Positions 34,430-44,983 are shown, numbered from the stretch's first letter. The stretch: 64,000 bases of DNA from JAEXOD01 sp043805435 (GCA_043805435.1 JAZDHY010000069.1:62001-126000), one strand, 5' to 3'. Notes: generated by a model not told the origin, from the sequence alone. Made by a program: numbers and translations.

Positions 34430-35690
34430 ACATCAACTTGTTTATTTTATTTAAATTGTCTTGTGTTGTTCTAAATTTAATATAAGCAAAATCTTCTTCA
34501 TATTTAATATCAATTACTTCGGCAATTGAATGAATATAAGATATTAACTTTGAATTATACGAGCTTATTTTTAACTCGTTAAACATAAAATTATCGTCAT
34601 AAAACTTAATTAAAAGATCGTTTAAAGCAGCTATGTTAATTGCCCGCGAAGCAGAAATCATTATACTATTGGAATATTTGTTTTTTACGTATTCCATAAT
34701 ATGTTTGTCTTCAAGTGCGTCAACTTTGTTAAATATATAAAGCAGGGGTTTGTTTTCACATTTTAAATCTGCCAAAGTATCTTCTACAACTTTTATATGA
34801 TCTTCAAAATAAGGATGCGAAATATCAACTATGTGTAAAATAAAATCAGCTTCGCGTACTACACTTAACGTGCTTTTAAATGAAGCAACCAGATGAGCCG
34901 GTAGTTTGCGTATAAATCCAACCGTATCGCTAATAAGCAGATTTTTATTTTTCATCAATTCAAAAGAGCGTGTTGTTGAATCCAATGTGGCAAATAATTT
35001 ATCTTCCGCAAGTACATCGGCATTTGTAAGAAGATTTAACAACGTGGATTTACCGGCATTGGTATAACCAACAAGTGATGTGGTAATAACATCTTGTCGT
35101 TTTAAACTTTTTGTTGACTGCTGGAGTTCAATCTTTTCCAATTTTTCTTTTAATTTGCCAATTCTGGTTCTAATAATTCGTCTGTCGGTTTCAATTTGGG
35201 TTTCACCGGGGCCTTTTGTTCCTATTCCGCCAAACTGTTTTGAAAGGTGAGTCCATGCGCGTGTTAAACGAGGTAATAAATATTCAAGCTGGGCTAATTC
35301 CACTTGTGTTTTTGCTTCATTTGTTCGGGCATGTTGGGCAAAAATATCCAAAATTAAACCGCTTCTATCAACTATTTTCCTCTCAATTATTTTTCCTAAA
35401 TTTCTTACTTGGGTTGGAGTTAAATCATCGTCAAAAATAATTAAGTCAATATCGTTTAATTCGGCAAGCTCTTTAATTTCTTCGGCTTTTCCCGTGCCCA
35501 CATAAGACGCAGTTTCTATTCGGGCTCTGTTTTGAGTAACCCGCAAAATGGTTTCCGCCCCTGCAGTTTTGGCAAGAAGCTCTAATTCGTTTAAATATTC
35601 GTCAACTCGGGCGTCATCGGCACCAATACCTTTAAGAGCAACTAATATTGCACGTTCAATTTTTTTTTGTTCTACTATATGTAATTCCAT
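34419..35690 (-). CDS. hflX: GTPase HflX
   Basis: A 423-residue protein. The N-terminal HflX domain (about 15-190) contains the RVTQNRARIETASYVGTGKA-type segment and the linker GGIGTKGPGETQIETDRR. The GTPase domain (about 200-370) has G1 GYTNAGKSTLLN, G3 DTVGFIRKLP, G4 NKVD and G5 SASRA. HflX binds ribosomes and splits stalled 70S particles under stress. The C-terminal ~60 residues vary in the family. It starts two bases after the VWA protein stop and overlaps hutH, so the three are cotranscribed. Confidence 0.94.
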   Translation of the reverse strand: MELHIVEQKKIERAILVALKGIGADDARVDEYLNELELLAKTAGAETILRVTQNRARIETASYVGTGKAEEIKELAELNDIDLIIFDDDLTPTQVRNLGKIIERKIVDRSGLILDIFAQHARTNEAKTQVELAQLEYLLPRLTRAWTHLSKQFGGIGTKGPGETQIETDRRIIRTRIGKLKEKLEKIELQQSTKSLKRQDVITTSLVGYTNAGKSTLLNLLTNADVLAEDKLFATLDSTTRSFELMKNKNLLISDTVGFIRKLPAHLVASFKSTLSVVREADFILHIVDISHPYFEDHIKVVEDTLADLKCENKPLLYIFNKVDALEDKHIMEYVKNKYSNSIMISASRAINIAALNDLLIKFYDDNFMFNELKISSYNSKLISYIHSIAEVIDIKYEEDFAYIKFRTTQDNLNKINKLMYGK

Positions 35691-35691
35691 T

Positions 35692-37797
35692 TTATCCTAT
35701 TTTTGCTAAATCTTTTTTTGAACTTTTTGAAACAGCCATTTCGATAACGGCAAGAATTAAAGCAATTATTAAAAATAATCGCCACAACTCGGCACCAAAT
35801 CTTGATTGATTAATGCTTTTTATATAATTGTCGTTTACGTTAAGCTTAAAATATGAACCCTTAAAGTTAATTGTTTTTAGATAATCTTCAAAATCGGAAT
35901 CATTTAAATAAGTTAAATCCGATTCAACAGGATTAGTGTTAACAGAAGAATAACCTATTAAATCATTTCCGCTTTTAAATTTGTAAGCACCAAGAGTTTC
36001 GGTATTGTTATATTTAAGCAGTCTTTTATCTTGTAGTGTATCAATAGCAACAATTTCACTTTTGTTTTCGGGTTTTATAATATTAACCTGCGGATAAAAA
36101 GAATTTGTTAGGTTAATAAATAATTCGGTGCCGGCTGTAATATTATCGGTAAGATTAAATTTTGTGGACATATAATATACGGCACGATTTAATATAGGGG
36201 CAAATATTCCTTTAATAGGAAAATCAGTCCATGTTAAATTAGGGGAAGTATTATAAATTAACAATTTGCCCGATTTTAATGTGTATTCCAGTAAAAATGG
36301 CGATTTATCTTCCATTTCAATTATATTTCTACCTAAAGAACCGGTCTGCAATTTAAAATAATAATAAATATTGGGTGATTGTATTACCGGCGTTTTACCT
36401 TTTGAAAACATTTCGGTAAATAATGGATGCAAATAATCTATATTGCCAAAATTATATCCTGCTTTTTGATTTGCCAAACTTCCCTTATATTCGTTAAAAG
36501 ACGGAACCGAAAGGTTTTCCAAAAGAGTTTTATATTTACTAAGTGTTGATTTTGGGCCGGGGAAAAGGATAATATTTCCGCCTAAAGATAAATAATTATT
36601 TAACTGTGTGTAATTGTTTATCAGTTCGCTGCCAATAATAATTATTGTGTTAAAGCTGTTTAGGTTTAATGCGGAAATTTGGTTTAAAGATTTTTCCGTA
36701 ATTACAAAACTGTTTACCGAATCATTTTTAGTTAAAGCTGCTTTTATAAATTGTCCGTCATTAATATCATCAGTAAGTATTAATAAATTTATTTTTTCGG
36801 GCACAAAAATAGTAAAATATCTTTTATTATCTGCATTTATTTCGTCATCCTCAAGTTCGGCAAATACTTCTAATAAATTTCCGTTTTTTAACCGGATATC
36901 AAAGTTTATTATTTTTGACTGCCCCACATCAAGACTAACATTTTGCTGAGCCGTCCTTTGGCCGTTAATAAAAAGGGAAATAATAGAGTTTGTTATATTT
37001 AAATTGCCGGAATTGGTTACAACAGCTTCAAAATTAATATTTTTGCCAACTTCAAAAATTTGATTGTTCGATTTAAGTTCTGTTATTGAAAGATTTGCAG
37101 TTTCTTTATCCGATAAATCAAAAGAATATAATCTGACCTGTTGATTTAATAGTTTACTAAAATCGGAAAGTCCTTTTTTATCTTCATATAAAGTTTTGCT
37201 TTGAAAATCGGATAATATATAAATTTCTTTATTAAAATTATCAGATTTTGATATAATATTAGCGGCTTGAATTACCGATTTATGTAAAGGAGCACTAACA
37301 TAAGAAAGTTGTAAATTGTTAAGCTGAGATTTTAATTTATTTAAATCTGTTGATAAGCTAATGTTTGAATTTACACTGCCTGCCGCAATTATAACAGCTT
37401 CATCGCCTTCTTGAAGTTTGCTTAATAAGTTTAGGGCTATTTTTTTTGCTCTGTTTAAATAACTTCCTTTATCGGTAATAACAGACATTGAAAATGTATT
37501 ATCAATAATTATTACTGCTGTAGTTTTTGCTGCGGAGTTTGTACCTCCAACAGATGTGCTTTTAATAGTTGGGCGGGAAAACGAAAAAACCAAAAATATT
37601 ATTATTAAGGTTCGTAAAGCTAATAAAATCCATTGTTTAATTTTAACTTTTTTTATTTTATTTTTTTGTAATTCCTTTAAAAAAGCCAAAGTGCTGAATT
37701 CAATTTTTTTCAGTTTCCTTAAATTTAATAAATGAATAATTATAGGAATGCTTGCTGCCAAAAAACCAAAAAGTACTGCGGGATTTAGAAAAACCAT
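35692..37797 (-). CDS. BatA-like membrane protein with VWA domain
   Basis: A 701-residue protein. The BatA N-terminal domain is about 1-80: FLNPAVLFGFLAASIPIIIHL, seen as two membrane segments with LRKLKKIEFSTLAFL between them. It is followed by a VWA-like domain from about 92. Its metal site reads DNTFSMS where DxSxS is usual, so the first Ser is Thr. Extracytoplasmic beta-rich regions follow, and one C-terminal membrane helix (LWRLFLIIALILAVIEMAVS). Proteins of this build occur in Bacteroidota next to DUF58/MoxR genes and have an unclear envelope role. Those partners are absent here. It lies 9 bases after the glycosyltransferase gene. Confidence 0.8.
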   Translation of the reverse strand: MVFLNPAVLFGFLAASIPIIIHLLNLRKLKKIEFSTLAFLKELQKNKIKKVKIKQWILLALRTLIIIFLVFSFSRPTIKSTSVGGTNSAAKTTAVIIIDNTFSMSVITDKGSYLNRAKKIALNLLSKLQEGDEAVIIAAGSVNSNISLSTDLNKLKSQLNNLQLSYVSAPLHKSVIQAANIISKSDNFNKEIYILSDFQSKTLYEDKKGLSDFSKLLNQQVRLYSFDLSDKETANLSITELKSNNQIFEVGKNINFEAVVTNSGNLNITNSIISLFINGQRTAQQNVSLDVGQSKIINFDIRLKNGNLLEVFAELEDDEINADNKRYFTIFVPEKINLLILTDDINDGQFIKAALTKNDSVNSFVITEKSLNQISALNLNSFNTIIIIGSELINNYTQLNNYLSLGGNIILFPGPKSTLSKYKTLLENLSVPSFNEYKGSLANQKAGYNFGNIDYLHPLFTEMFSKGKTPVIQSPNIYYYFKLQTGSLGRNIIEMEDKSPFLLEYTLKSGKLLIYNTSPNLTWTDFPIKGIFAPILNRAVYYMSTKFNLTDNITAGTELFINLTNSFYPQVNIIKPENKSEIVAIDTLQDKRLLKYNNTETLGAYKFKSGNDLIGYSSVNTNPVESDLTYLNDSDFEDYLKTINFKGSYFKLNVNDNYIKSINQSRFGAELWRLFLIIALILAVIEMAVSKSSKKDLAKIG

Positions 37798-37806
37798 TTA
37801 TTTTTT

Positions 37807-38922
37807 TTAATCCTTTACAAAATCTTTATAATAATTAATTACTTTATCTGTTAAATATTCAATATCAAAATATTCAACAGCTCTCCGGCGGGCATTGTTT
37901 CCAAAATTAATTCTTGTTTCTTCGGATAAAATCAATAGTTCTAATTTTTCTGCCAACTGTCTGCTATTATGATTAGTAAAAAGATAACTCGTTTGACCAT
38001 CAATAGCAATGTCTAAAATTCCGTCACTATTAGAGCATACGCTTGGTTTAGCCATACTCATTGCCTCAACAAGGGCAATACCAAATGCTTCGGCATGTGA
38101 AGGAAAAGCAAAAATATCCATTGCCGAAATAACATTTTCGGTATCTTTTCTAAAACCCGTAAAAATAAATTCTTTTGTTAAATTGTAATCAATAACCATT
38201 TGTTTTATTTTATCGGCAAACTCTGTTTCACCGCGGCTTGGTTCGCCAACCAATAAAAATTTTAAATTATCATATTTTTGTATCAAAATTTTGGCCGCTT
38301 CAATTAAATCAATATGTCCTTTGCCTGAACTGAACCGGGCTAACATACCAATAACAATATCGGTATCTTTTAATCCTAACTGTAATCTTTCTTTTTCCCT
38401 ATCAATTTTTTCCGGATTAAAACGATTAGTATCGGTTCCGTTATGCAGCATTAACACTTTATCTTGTTTAAGTGTTGTAGTATTTAATAAATTATTATTT
38501 ATTACGGTACTTATTGCAAAAGCGGCATTTAACCTTTTATAAAGCCATTTATGTAAAAAATCCTTTTTAATTACAAAAGAGCCGACCTGTTTTGTTAAAA
38601 ATAAAGGGATATCTAAATCTGCAAGTTTTAATGCAGGTACCAAAAGCCATAAATCTTTGGAGGCTTGAGTATGAACTAAACTGTAATTTTTAGATTTTAA
38701 TAATCTGCTTACTTTAATTGTTTCGCTTAAATTAAAATAACCCGAAAATTGTGACCTAAAAGTTATTATATTCTGTCTTTTTGCTTCAATTTCAATTTTT
38801 GACCCGGCATAACACAATAATTCTGTATGAATCCCCCGTTTTAACAGTTGTTGGACGGCTTGAATTGTAAACATTTCCATGCCGCCCCAACTTAAAGAAA
38901 GACAAGAATAAAGTACGGTCAT
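37807..38922 (-). CDS. GT4-family glycosyltransferase
   Basis: A 371-residue GT-B protein with an N-terminal Rossmann domain (SLSWGGMEMFTIQAVQQLLK, acceptor side). The C-terminal domain has the nucleotide-sugar site LARFSSGKGHIDLIEAAKIL, then GFRKDTENVISAMDIFAFPS, then the EAFGIALVEAMSMAKPSV motif with the conserved E-x7-E. No membrane segment. It probably builds a surface polysaccharide or lipid-linked sugar. The donor and acceptor cannot be read. Its start shares one base with the SpoIID-like gene stop. Confidence 0.88.
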   Translation of the reverse strand: MTVLYSCLSLSWGGMEMFTIQAVQQLLKRGIHTELLCYAGSKIEIEAKRQNIITFRSQFSGYFNLSETIKVSRLLKSKNYSLVHTQASKDLWLLVPALKLADLDIPLFLTKQVGSFVIKKDFLHKWLYKRLNAAFAISTVINNNLLNTTTLKQDKVLMLHNGTDTNRFNPEKIDREKERLQLGLKDTDIVIGMLARFSSGKGHIDLIEAAKILIQKYDNLKFLLVGEPSRGETEFADKIKQMVIDYNLTKEFIFTGFRKDTENVISAMDIFAFPSHAEAFGIALVEAMSMAKPSVCSNSDGILDIAIDGQTSYLFTNHNSRQLAEKLELLILSEETRINFGNNARRRAVEYFDIEYLTDKVINYYKDFVKD

Positions 38923-40274
38923 TAATAAATCTTCAAAATTGTTGAATTTTTAAAGTAATGAAGTAAAATCTCATCAAAACGGTAACCTTTTTCACCCATA
39001 ACCGCTGCTCCAATTTGGCACAAACCAACTCCGTGTCCCCAGCCGGCACCGGTTAATACAAATTTTTGCGGAATACCGTTTACAATATCAAATTTATCAA
39101 CAACAAAAGCCGAGCTGTATAAATGCGATTTTGAAAGCGTTCTTCTTATTTCAAGTTCTTTACCAATAATAAAGGTTTTTTTAGTACCAATAATTTTTAA
39201 TTTTATTAATCTGCCGGAATGTCCTCTTTCAAGGGGAACCATATCAATAATTTCACCGTAATCTATACCGCTTTTTTCTAAAATCAGTTTTGATAAGTCT
39301 TCGTTTGTAAATTCCACTTTCCATCTGTAAAAATCGGTAGTCGTTTGGTCATAATCCAATAATACTTGAGCTAATACTTTAGGATCATTTGTATTACAAA
39401 ACGATGAAGGAGAATTTCTTATCCATACATCAGCGGCTTCTTCTTTTGTTAAATCCAGTTCGTAATTATCCGGTTCAAATTTGTAATCAATAACACTTGT
39501 TAAATAAGCATGTTTTACCGGCTCCCATACATTTTCAAACGATTCGCTAATGCCGCCGCAAGTTTTGCTGAAACGGGCATCACAAATTTTGCCTTCGTAA
39601 CTTACTACAAGTCCGCGTGTTTCTTCTACGGCTTGTTTAACCTTTGGAGTATATGCTTTTGTAATGCCTTGGTATCTTTGGCAATGGTCGTCCGCACAAA
39701 CATCAAACAATACATGGTCTTCTCTATCGTACCATTTAACTATTTCATCTTCGGTAATATATGTACTGTTATATTTAACATCTTGTTTTGCAAGTTCTTT
39801 GCCTTTTTCTATTTGAGCTAATAACCAGCTGCGCGAAATTATTGAATGTGCTTTTAATAATTCTTTTGAACTTGTTGCGCTCATTTCGGAAGAAATAACA
39901 CTTGTTAAATAATCTTCAAGCGGAACAATATTTATTGCAATAATTTTATCGTTATCTTTTAATAGTTTTAAAGAACCGACAAAACGTTCTTTTTCTTTCT
40001 TTTCCCAATGGAATTTAATGCCAATTATTACATCGCGGATTAAAAAACTGTCTTCGGTCATATCGTTTGGTAAAAATATAACTTCGTTTTCAAAAACAAG
40101 AGTTCTATCATCTTTTTCTACTGATATTTTGCCGTTTACAATTTTAGCGGAATATCTGCCGTTTTGCTTTTCAGTAATTCCGTTAACAAAAAACTCTCCA
40201 TTTAAATCAAAATTGATTTCATCGCTCGTTAAAATAGACACGTTGATTTTAGGTTCTTCCATAATATAAGCCAA
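38922..40274 (-). CDS. SpoIID/LytB-domain protein
   Basis: A 450-residue protein. The SpoIID domain occupies about 110-440. The lead segment is VPLEDYLTSVISSEMSATSS, then LLKAHSIISRSWLLAQIEKG. Next come EETRGLVVSYEGKICDARFS and TCGG, then GWGHGVGLCQIGAAVMGEKG near the C-terminus. SpoIID of spore formers is a lytic transglycosylase acting on denuded glycan strands. In non-spore formers the domain has a cell-wall role that is poorly defined. There is no obvious signal peptide from this start (MAYIMEEPKINVS). It is the first gene of the seven-gene run and has a 420-base AT-rich upstream region that should hold the promoter. Confidence 0.88.
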   Translation of the reverse strand: MAYIMEEPKINVSILTSDEINFDLNGEFFVNGITEKQNGRYSAKIVNGKISVEKDDRTLVFENEVIFLPNDMTEDSFLIRDVIIGIKFHWEKKEKERFVGSLKLLKDNDKIIAINIVPLEDYLTSVISSEMSATSSKELLKAHSIISRSWLLAQIEKGKELAKQDVKYNSTYITEDEIVKWYDREDHVLFDVCADDHCQRYQGITKAYTPKVKQAVEETRGLVVSYEGKICDARFSKTCGGISESFENVWEPVKHAYLTSVIDYKFEPDNYELDLTKEEAADVWIRNSPSSFCNTNDPKVLAQVLLDYDQTTTDFYRWKVEFTNEDLSKLILEKSGIDYGEIIDMVPLERGHSGRLIKLKIIGTKKTFIIGKELEIRRTLSKSHLYSSAFVVDKFDIVNGIPQKFVLTGAGWGHGVGLCQIGAAVMGEKGYRFDEILLHYFKNSTILKIY

Positions 40275-40697
40275 ATTTAATTTTAAAATATTTCAATATT
40301 AAAGATATAAAAATAAATAATCAGTTTTAAGTGAAAAAGGAAAAAATAGTCTTTTCTTAAAAGTTTTGTTGTTTCCAGTATTGTTATAAATAATTGTGTT
40401 AAAATGGCTATTTATTTGGTAAAATAGTTAAAATCTAAAAAATTTGTGATATAAAACATGGTGGAGAAATATATCACAAATATGAATGTCCTTTTTATTA
40501 TTATTGAAGTGATATTATTTTTATATGGGAATAATTATTTATTTTTTGATAAAAACAATGGAATTATTAATAAACATTAATTTGGGAAATAAATAAAATT
40601 GCAAAACTTAGGTTATAGTTGTAAATTTAGTTGCTAGGTTTTTTAATTTTATAACACGTAAAAATAATCTACAATGGCTGGTGGAAAAGGAGTTGAT
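40275..40697. other. AT-rich divergent upstream region
   Basis: This 423-base gap separates the SpoIID-like gene (minus) from the first propeller gene (plus). It should contain both promoters. I see no ORF, hairpin terminator or repeat, only long A/T tracts. The RBS AAAGGAG at about 40686-40692 belongs to the propeller gene. Confidence 0.5.
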
Positions 40698-42722
40698 ATG
40701 AACAAGTTTTATATTTTAATTTATTTGGTTTTAACATTAACGGTTACTGTTTACGCGCAAAATCCGGAATGGATAAATTACTTATATACACCAATTACAT
40801 GTACTGCGCTTGAAGGTGATAATATTTGGATTGGTACAAGTGATGGCGGATTAACAAAATACAACAAAATAACCGGTAAAAAAATACTTTATAATAAATC
40901 AAATTCCGGTTTGCTGGTTAATGATATTAGGTCAATAGCAATAGATAATGAAGGAAATAAATGGATTGGGACTGATTACGGTTTAGTAAAATTTGACGGT
41001 ACGGATTGGACTGTTTATAATACAACAAATTCCGGTGTGCCGGATGATTTTATTATGGCAGTAGCAATAGATAATGAAGGAAACAAATGGGTTGGTACTT
41101 TCATGGGTGGTTTGGCAAAATTCAACGGTACAGATTGGGCTGTGTATAATAGGTTTAATTCAGGTTTGCCGAATGATGAAATTTCGTCAATAACAATAGA
41201 TAATGAAGGAAATAAATGGATTGGAGCTTGTGTATATGGTTTGGTTAAATTTGATGGCAAAGAGTGGGTGGTGTACAATACATCAAATTCCGGTATGCCG
41301 AATAGTCTTATTAATTCAGTAGCAATAGATAATGACGGTAATAAATGGATTGGAACTAAAAATGGTGGTTTGGTTAAATTTGAGGGTAAAGAGTGGATTG
41401 TGTATAATACATCAAATTCAGGTTTGCCGGATAATGAGGTAAGGAATGTAGTTATAGATAACAACGGCGATAAATGGATTGGAACTAATAATGGTGGTTT
41501 AGCAAAATTTAACGGTACCGATTGGATTGTTTATAATACTTTTAATTCAGGTCTTCCGGATAATTTTGTTCGTAAAATAATTATTGATGATGAAGAAAAC
41601 AAGTGGATTGATACAGGCGGCTTGGGTTTGGCAAAGTTTGATGGTCAAAATTGGAATATTTTTTATGTTTTATTCAGCTCTTTGCCTAATAACGCGGTTC
41701 TTGAAATTGAAATGGATAACGAGGGGGCTATGTGGATTGGAACTGTAAAAGGTTTGGCTAAATTTAACGGGAAGGATTGGATTGTTTATAATAAAAAAAA
41801 TTCCGGTTTGCCGGATAATAATATTAGGGCAATAGCAATAGATAATGAAGGAAATAAATGGATTGGGACAGAGGAAGGTGGTTTAGCCAAATTTAATGGG
41901 ACGGATTGGATTGTTTACAAAAGGTTAAATTCCGGTTTGCCGGGTGACAATGTTAACTCAATTACAATAGACACCGAAGGAAACAAATGGATTGGAACTT
42001 CGTATGGTTTAGCCAAATTTGATGATACGGTCTGGACCGCTTACAATTCATCAAATTCCGGTTTCCCGGTCTATGATGAAATAACAACTATAGCTATAGA
42101 TAACAAAGGGAATAAATGGGTTGGGACTTACCAGAGTGGTTTAGCAAAATTTAACGGCACAGATTGGGTTCTTTATAATTCGTCAAATTCCGGTTTGCCG
42201 GATAACCATGTTAATTCAATTAAAATAGATGCCGAAGGAAATAAATGGATTGGGACAGATGGTGGTTTAGCCAAATTTAATAGGAAGGGTTGGATTATAT
42301 ATAATGGAATAAATCCCGAACTGCCGGACTATGGAATTCTTTCGTTAGCAATTGATAATGAGGGAAATAAATGGATTGGGACTTTGTACGGTGGCTTAAC
42401 AGTATTTAACGAAGGCGGTGTGGTTAGCGTTGATGATAAAAACGTTAATAATAGACCTAACGATTTTGTTTTACAGCAAAATTACCCTAATCCGTTTAAC
42501 CCAAACACAACAATAAGTTTTAATTTACCGCAGCAAACATTTGTTACCTTAAAAATATACGATATTTTAGGTAAAGAGATAACTACACTTGTAAATGAAG
42601 AATTAAATGCGGGTACCTACCAAAAAAACTGGCACTCGGCAGGTTTAAGCAGCGGAATATATTTCTACAGACTGCAGGCAGGCAGCTATACCCAAACACG
42701 TAAAATGATAATGGTGAAATAA
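40698..42722 (+). CDS. T9SS-secreted propeller-repeat protein, copy 1
   Basis: A 674-residue protein. Start at ATG 40698 (MNKFYILIYLVLTLTVTVYA, signal peptide, cleaved before QNPEW), with AAAGGAG five bases before it. The body has 13 repeats of about 40 residues with the core pattern IDNEGNKWIGT-x-GGLAKFNGTDWxVY-NTSNSGLP, a two-component-regulator propeller (Reg_prop) motif. These would form about two seven-bladed propellers. Repeat 7 is aberrant (KWIDTGG, and LFSSLP for NSGLP). The C-terminal ~85 residues are a T9SS type A signal (QNYPNPFNPNTTISF, ending TRKMIMVK). No kinase or DNA-binding domain follows, so this is a surface-displayed binding protein rather than a hybrid sensor. It is a tandem duplicate of the next gene. 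Confidence 0.88.
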   Translation: MNKFYILIYLVLTLTVTVYAQNPEWINYLYTPITCTALEGDNIWIGTSDGGLTKYNKITGKKILYNKSNSGLLVNDIRSIAIDNEGNKWIGTDYGLVKFDGTDWTVYNTTNSGVPDDFIMAVAIDNEGNKWVGTFMGGLAKFNGTDWAVYNRFNSGLPNDEISSITIDNEGNKWIGACVYGLVKFDGKEWVVYNTSNSGMPNSLINSVAIDNDGNKWIGTKNGGLVKFEGKEWIVYNTSNSGLPDNEVRNVVIDNNGDKWIGTNNGGLAKFNGTDWIVYNTFNSGLPDNFVRKIIIDDEENKWIDTGGLGLAKFDGQNWNIFYVLFSSLPNNAVLEIEMDNEGAMWIGTVKGLAKFNGKDWIVYNKKNSGLPDNNIRAIAIDNEGNKWIGTEEGGLAKFNGTDWIVYKRLNSGLPGDNVNSITIDTEGNKWIGTSYGLAKFDDTVWTAYNSSNSGFPVYDEITTIAIDNKGNKWVGTYQSGLAKFNGTDWVLYNSSNSGLPDNHVNSIKIDAEGNKWIGTDGGLAKFNRKGWIIYNGINPELPDYGILSLAIDNEGNKWIGTLYGGLTVFNEGGVVSVDDKNVNNRPNDFVLQQNYPNPFNPNTTISFNLPQQTFVTLKIYDILGKEITTLVNEELNAGTYQKNWHSAGLSSGIYFYRLQAGSYTQTRKMIMVK

Positions 42723-44660
42723 AAGAGGTAATTAATTATGCTGGTTATAACTTATTTATACATAAAATTTAACAAATTTATATGTTGCCAATTTTGGTTT
42801 GGCAAAAGGAGTTGATATGAACAAATTTTATATTTTAATTTATTTGGTTTTAACCTTAACGGTTACTGTTTATGCACAAAACCCCGAGTGGATACATTAC
42901 GGATATACACCAATTACACGTACTGCCATCGAAGGGGATAATATTTGGATTGGTACAATTAATGGCGGATTAACAAAATACAACAAAATAACCGGCAAAA
43001 AAACGTATTATACTACATCCAATTCCGGTTTGCCGTCTGATAGTGTCTATACGATTGCAATAGATAATGAAGGAAATAAATGGATTGGGACTACTGGCGG
43101 TTTAGCTAAATTTAATGGTACGGATTGGATTGTTTATAACACAACAAATTCCGGTTTACCGGAGAATAATGTTTATGCAATAACAATTGATAATGACAGC
43201 ATTAAATGGATTAGAACATATGACGAGGGTTTGGTTAAATTTGATGGCCAAGAGTGGATTGTTTACAATACATCAAATTCCGGTTTGCCGGGTAATTATA
43301 TCACGGCAATGGCAATAGATAATGAAGGAAATAAGTGGATTGGTACTTCTAGCAGTGGTTTGGCAAAATTTGACGGAACCGATTGGACGGTTTATAATAT
43401 TTCAAATTCCGGTTTGCCAAGTAATAATATTAGGTTAATAACAATAGATAACAATGGAGTTAACTGGATTGGGATTGATGGCGGTTTGGCCAAATTTAAC
43501 GGAACCGATTGGGTGATTTATAATGCGACAAATTCCGTTTTAACGAACAATAGGATTACTTCGATAGTAATAGATGATGAAGGGAATAAGTGGATTGGAA
43601 TTTATTATGGTGGTTTAGTCAAATTTGACGATGTGGATTGGACTGTTTATAATATTTCAAATTTCGGTTTGCCAACTAATAGTGTTGAAACAATAGCAGT
43701 TGACAATGAAGGGAATAAATGGATTGGAACGGGCGGCCCAAGCTTGGTAAAATTTGATAATTCAAACTGGACTGTTTATAATGTTTTGTTTTCGTGTTTG
43801 CCACGTAATGGGATTGACGCGGTAGCAATAGATAACAATGGAGTTAAATGGATTGGGACTTATGACGGTTTGGCCGAATTTAACGGTACAGATTGGAATA
43901 TTTATAACACATCAAATTCGGGTTTGCCGAATAATGATATTACGGCAATAGCAGTTGACGGTGAGGGTAATAAATGGATTGGGACATATGGAGGTGGTTT
44001 AGCCAAATTTAATGGTACAGATTGGACTGTTTACATTCTTTTTTATTGCGGCTTGCCATGTACGTATGTCTATTCAATAGCAATAGATAATGAAGGTAAT
44101 AAATGGATTGGGACTGATGGCGGTTTGGCAATATTTAACGGCACGGATTGGGTTATTTATAATGATGATAATTCAGTTTTACGCGGTGGTTGGATTAGTT
44201 CAATAGCAATAGATAATGAAGGAAATAAATGGATTGGTACTGGTTTAGATGGTTTATACAAATTTAATGGCACGGATTGGACTAATTATCACGAGTCAAA
44301 TTCCGGGTTGCCGGATGATAATATTATGTCAATAGCAATAGATAATGAAGGGAATAAATGGATTGGGATATATCTATGTGGTTTAGCCAAATTTAATGGT
44401 ACAGATTGGACTGTTTATTACACGGCAAATTCCGGGTTGCCGGATAATACTGTTACTTCAATAGCAACAGATAATGAGGGGAATAAATGGATTGGGACAA
44501 ATGGATCTGGTTTAGCCAAATTTAACGGTACGGATTGGGTCGTTTATAATACATCCAATTCAGGTTTACCAAGTAATTGGGTTAGAACAATAGCAATAGA
44601 TAACGAAGGAAATAAGTGGATTGGAACTGATTCTGATGGCTTAGCCGTATTTAAAGAGGG
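40900..44660 (+). repeat. Array of ~120-130-bp coding repeats in the two propeller genes
   Basis: The DNA encoding AIDNEGNKWIGT, then GLAKFNGTDW, then NSGLP repeats 13 times in copy 1 and 14 times in copy 2, with high nucleotide identity in the core ataga-taatgaaggaaataaatgg. Such arrays recombine easily and may expand or contract. Confidence 0.85.
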
Positions 44661-44970
44661 TGGCGTAGTGATAAGCGTTGATGATAAAAATATTAATAAT
44701 ACACCTAACGATTTTGTTTTACAGCAAAATTACCCCAATCCGTTTAACCCAAACACAACAATAAGTTTTAATTTACCCCGGCAAACTTTTGTTACCTTAA
44801 AAATATACGATATTTTGGGCAAAGAAATAACTACACTTGTAAATGAAGAATTAAATGCGGGAACCTACCAAAAAGACTGGCACCCTGCCGGTTTAAGCAG
44901 CGGAATATATTTCTACAGACTGCAGGCAGGCAGCTATACCCAAACACGTAAAATGATAATGGTGAAATAA
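42817..44970 (+). CDS. T9SS-secreted propeller-repeat protein, copy 2
   Basis: A 717-residue paralogue of the gene before it, 94 bases downstream. The start at ATG 42817 has the same RBS context (GGCAAAAGGAGTTGAT) and nearly the same signal peptide. It has 14 KWIGT-type propeller repeats, one more than copy 1. The seventh is again the aberrant one (LFSCLP). One later repeat has FYCGLP with CTYV. The T9SS sorting domain is almost identical to that of copy 1, including DFVLQQNYPNPFNPNTT. The gene ends in front of an IS-like hairpin terminator. The pair likely share one transcript. Confidence 0.88.
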   Translation: MNKFYILIYLVLTLTVTVYAQNPEWIHYGYTPITRTAIEGDNIWIGTINGGLTKYNKITGKKTYYTTSNSGLPSDSVYTIAIDNEGNKWIGTTGGLAKFNGTDWIVYNTTNSGLPENNVYAITIDNDSIKWIRTYDEGLVKFDGQEWIVYNTSNSGLPGNYITAMAIDNEGNKWIGTSSSGLAKFDGTDWTVYNISNSGLPSNNIRLITIDNNGVNWIGIDGGLAKFNGTDWVIYNATNSVLTNNRITSIVIDDEGNKWIGIYYGGLVKFDDVDWTVYNISNFGLPTNSVETIAVDNEGNKWIGTGGPSLVKFDNSNWTVYNVLFSCLPRNGIDAVAIDNNGVKWIGTYDGLAEFNGTDWNIYNTSNSGLPNNDITAIAVDGEGNKWIGTYGGGLAKFNGTDWTVYILFYCGLPCTYVYSIAIDNEGNKWIGTDGGLAIFNGTDWVIYNDDNSVLRGGWISSIAIDNEGNKWIGTGLDGLYKFNGTDWTNYHESNSGLPDDNIMSIAIDNEGNKWIGIYLCGLAKFNGTDWTVYYTANSGLPDNTVTSIATDNEGNKWIGTNGSGLAKFNGTDWVVYNTSNSGLPSNWVRTIAIDNEGNKWIGTDSDGLAVFKEGGVVISVDDKNINNTPNDFVLQQNYPNPFNPNTTISFNLPRQTFVTLKIYDILGKEITTLVNEELNAGTYQKDWHPAGLSSGIYFYRLQAGSYTQTRKMIMVK

Positions 44971-44983
44971 ATAAAACTTTATT

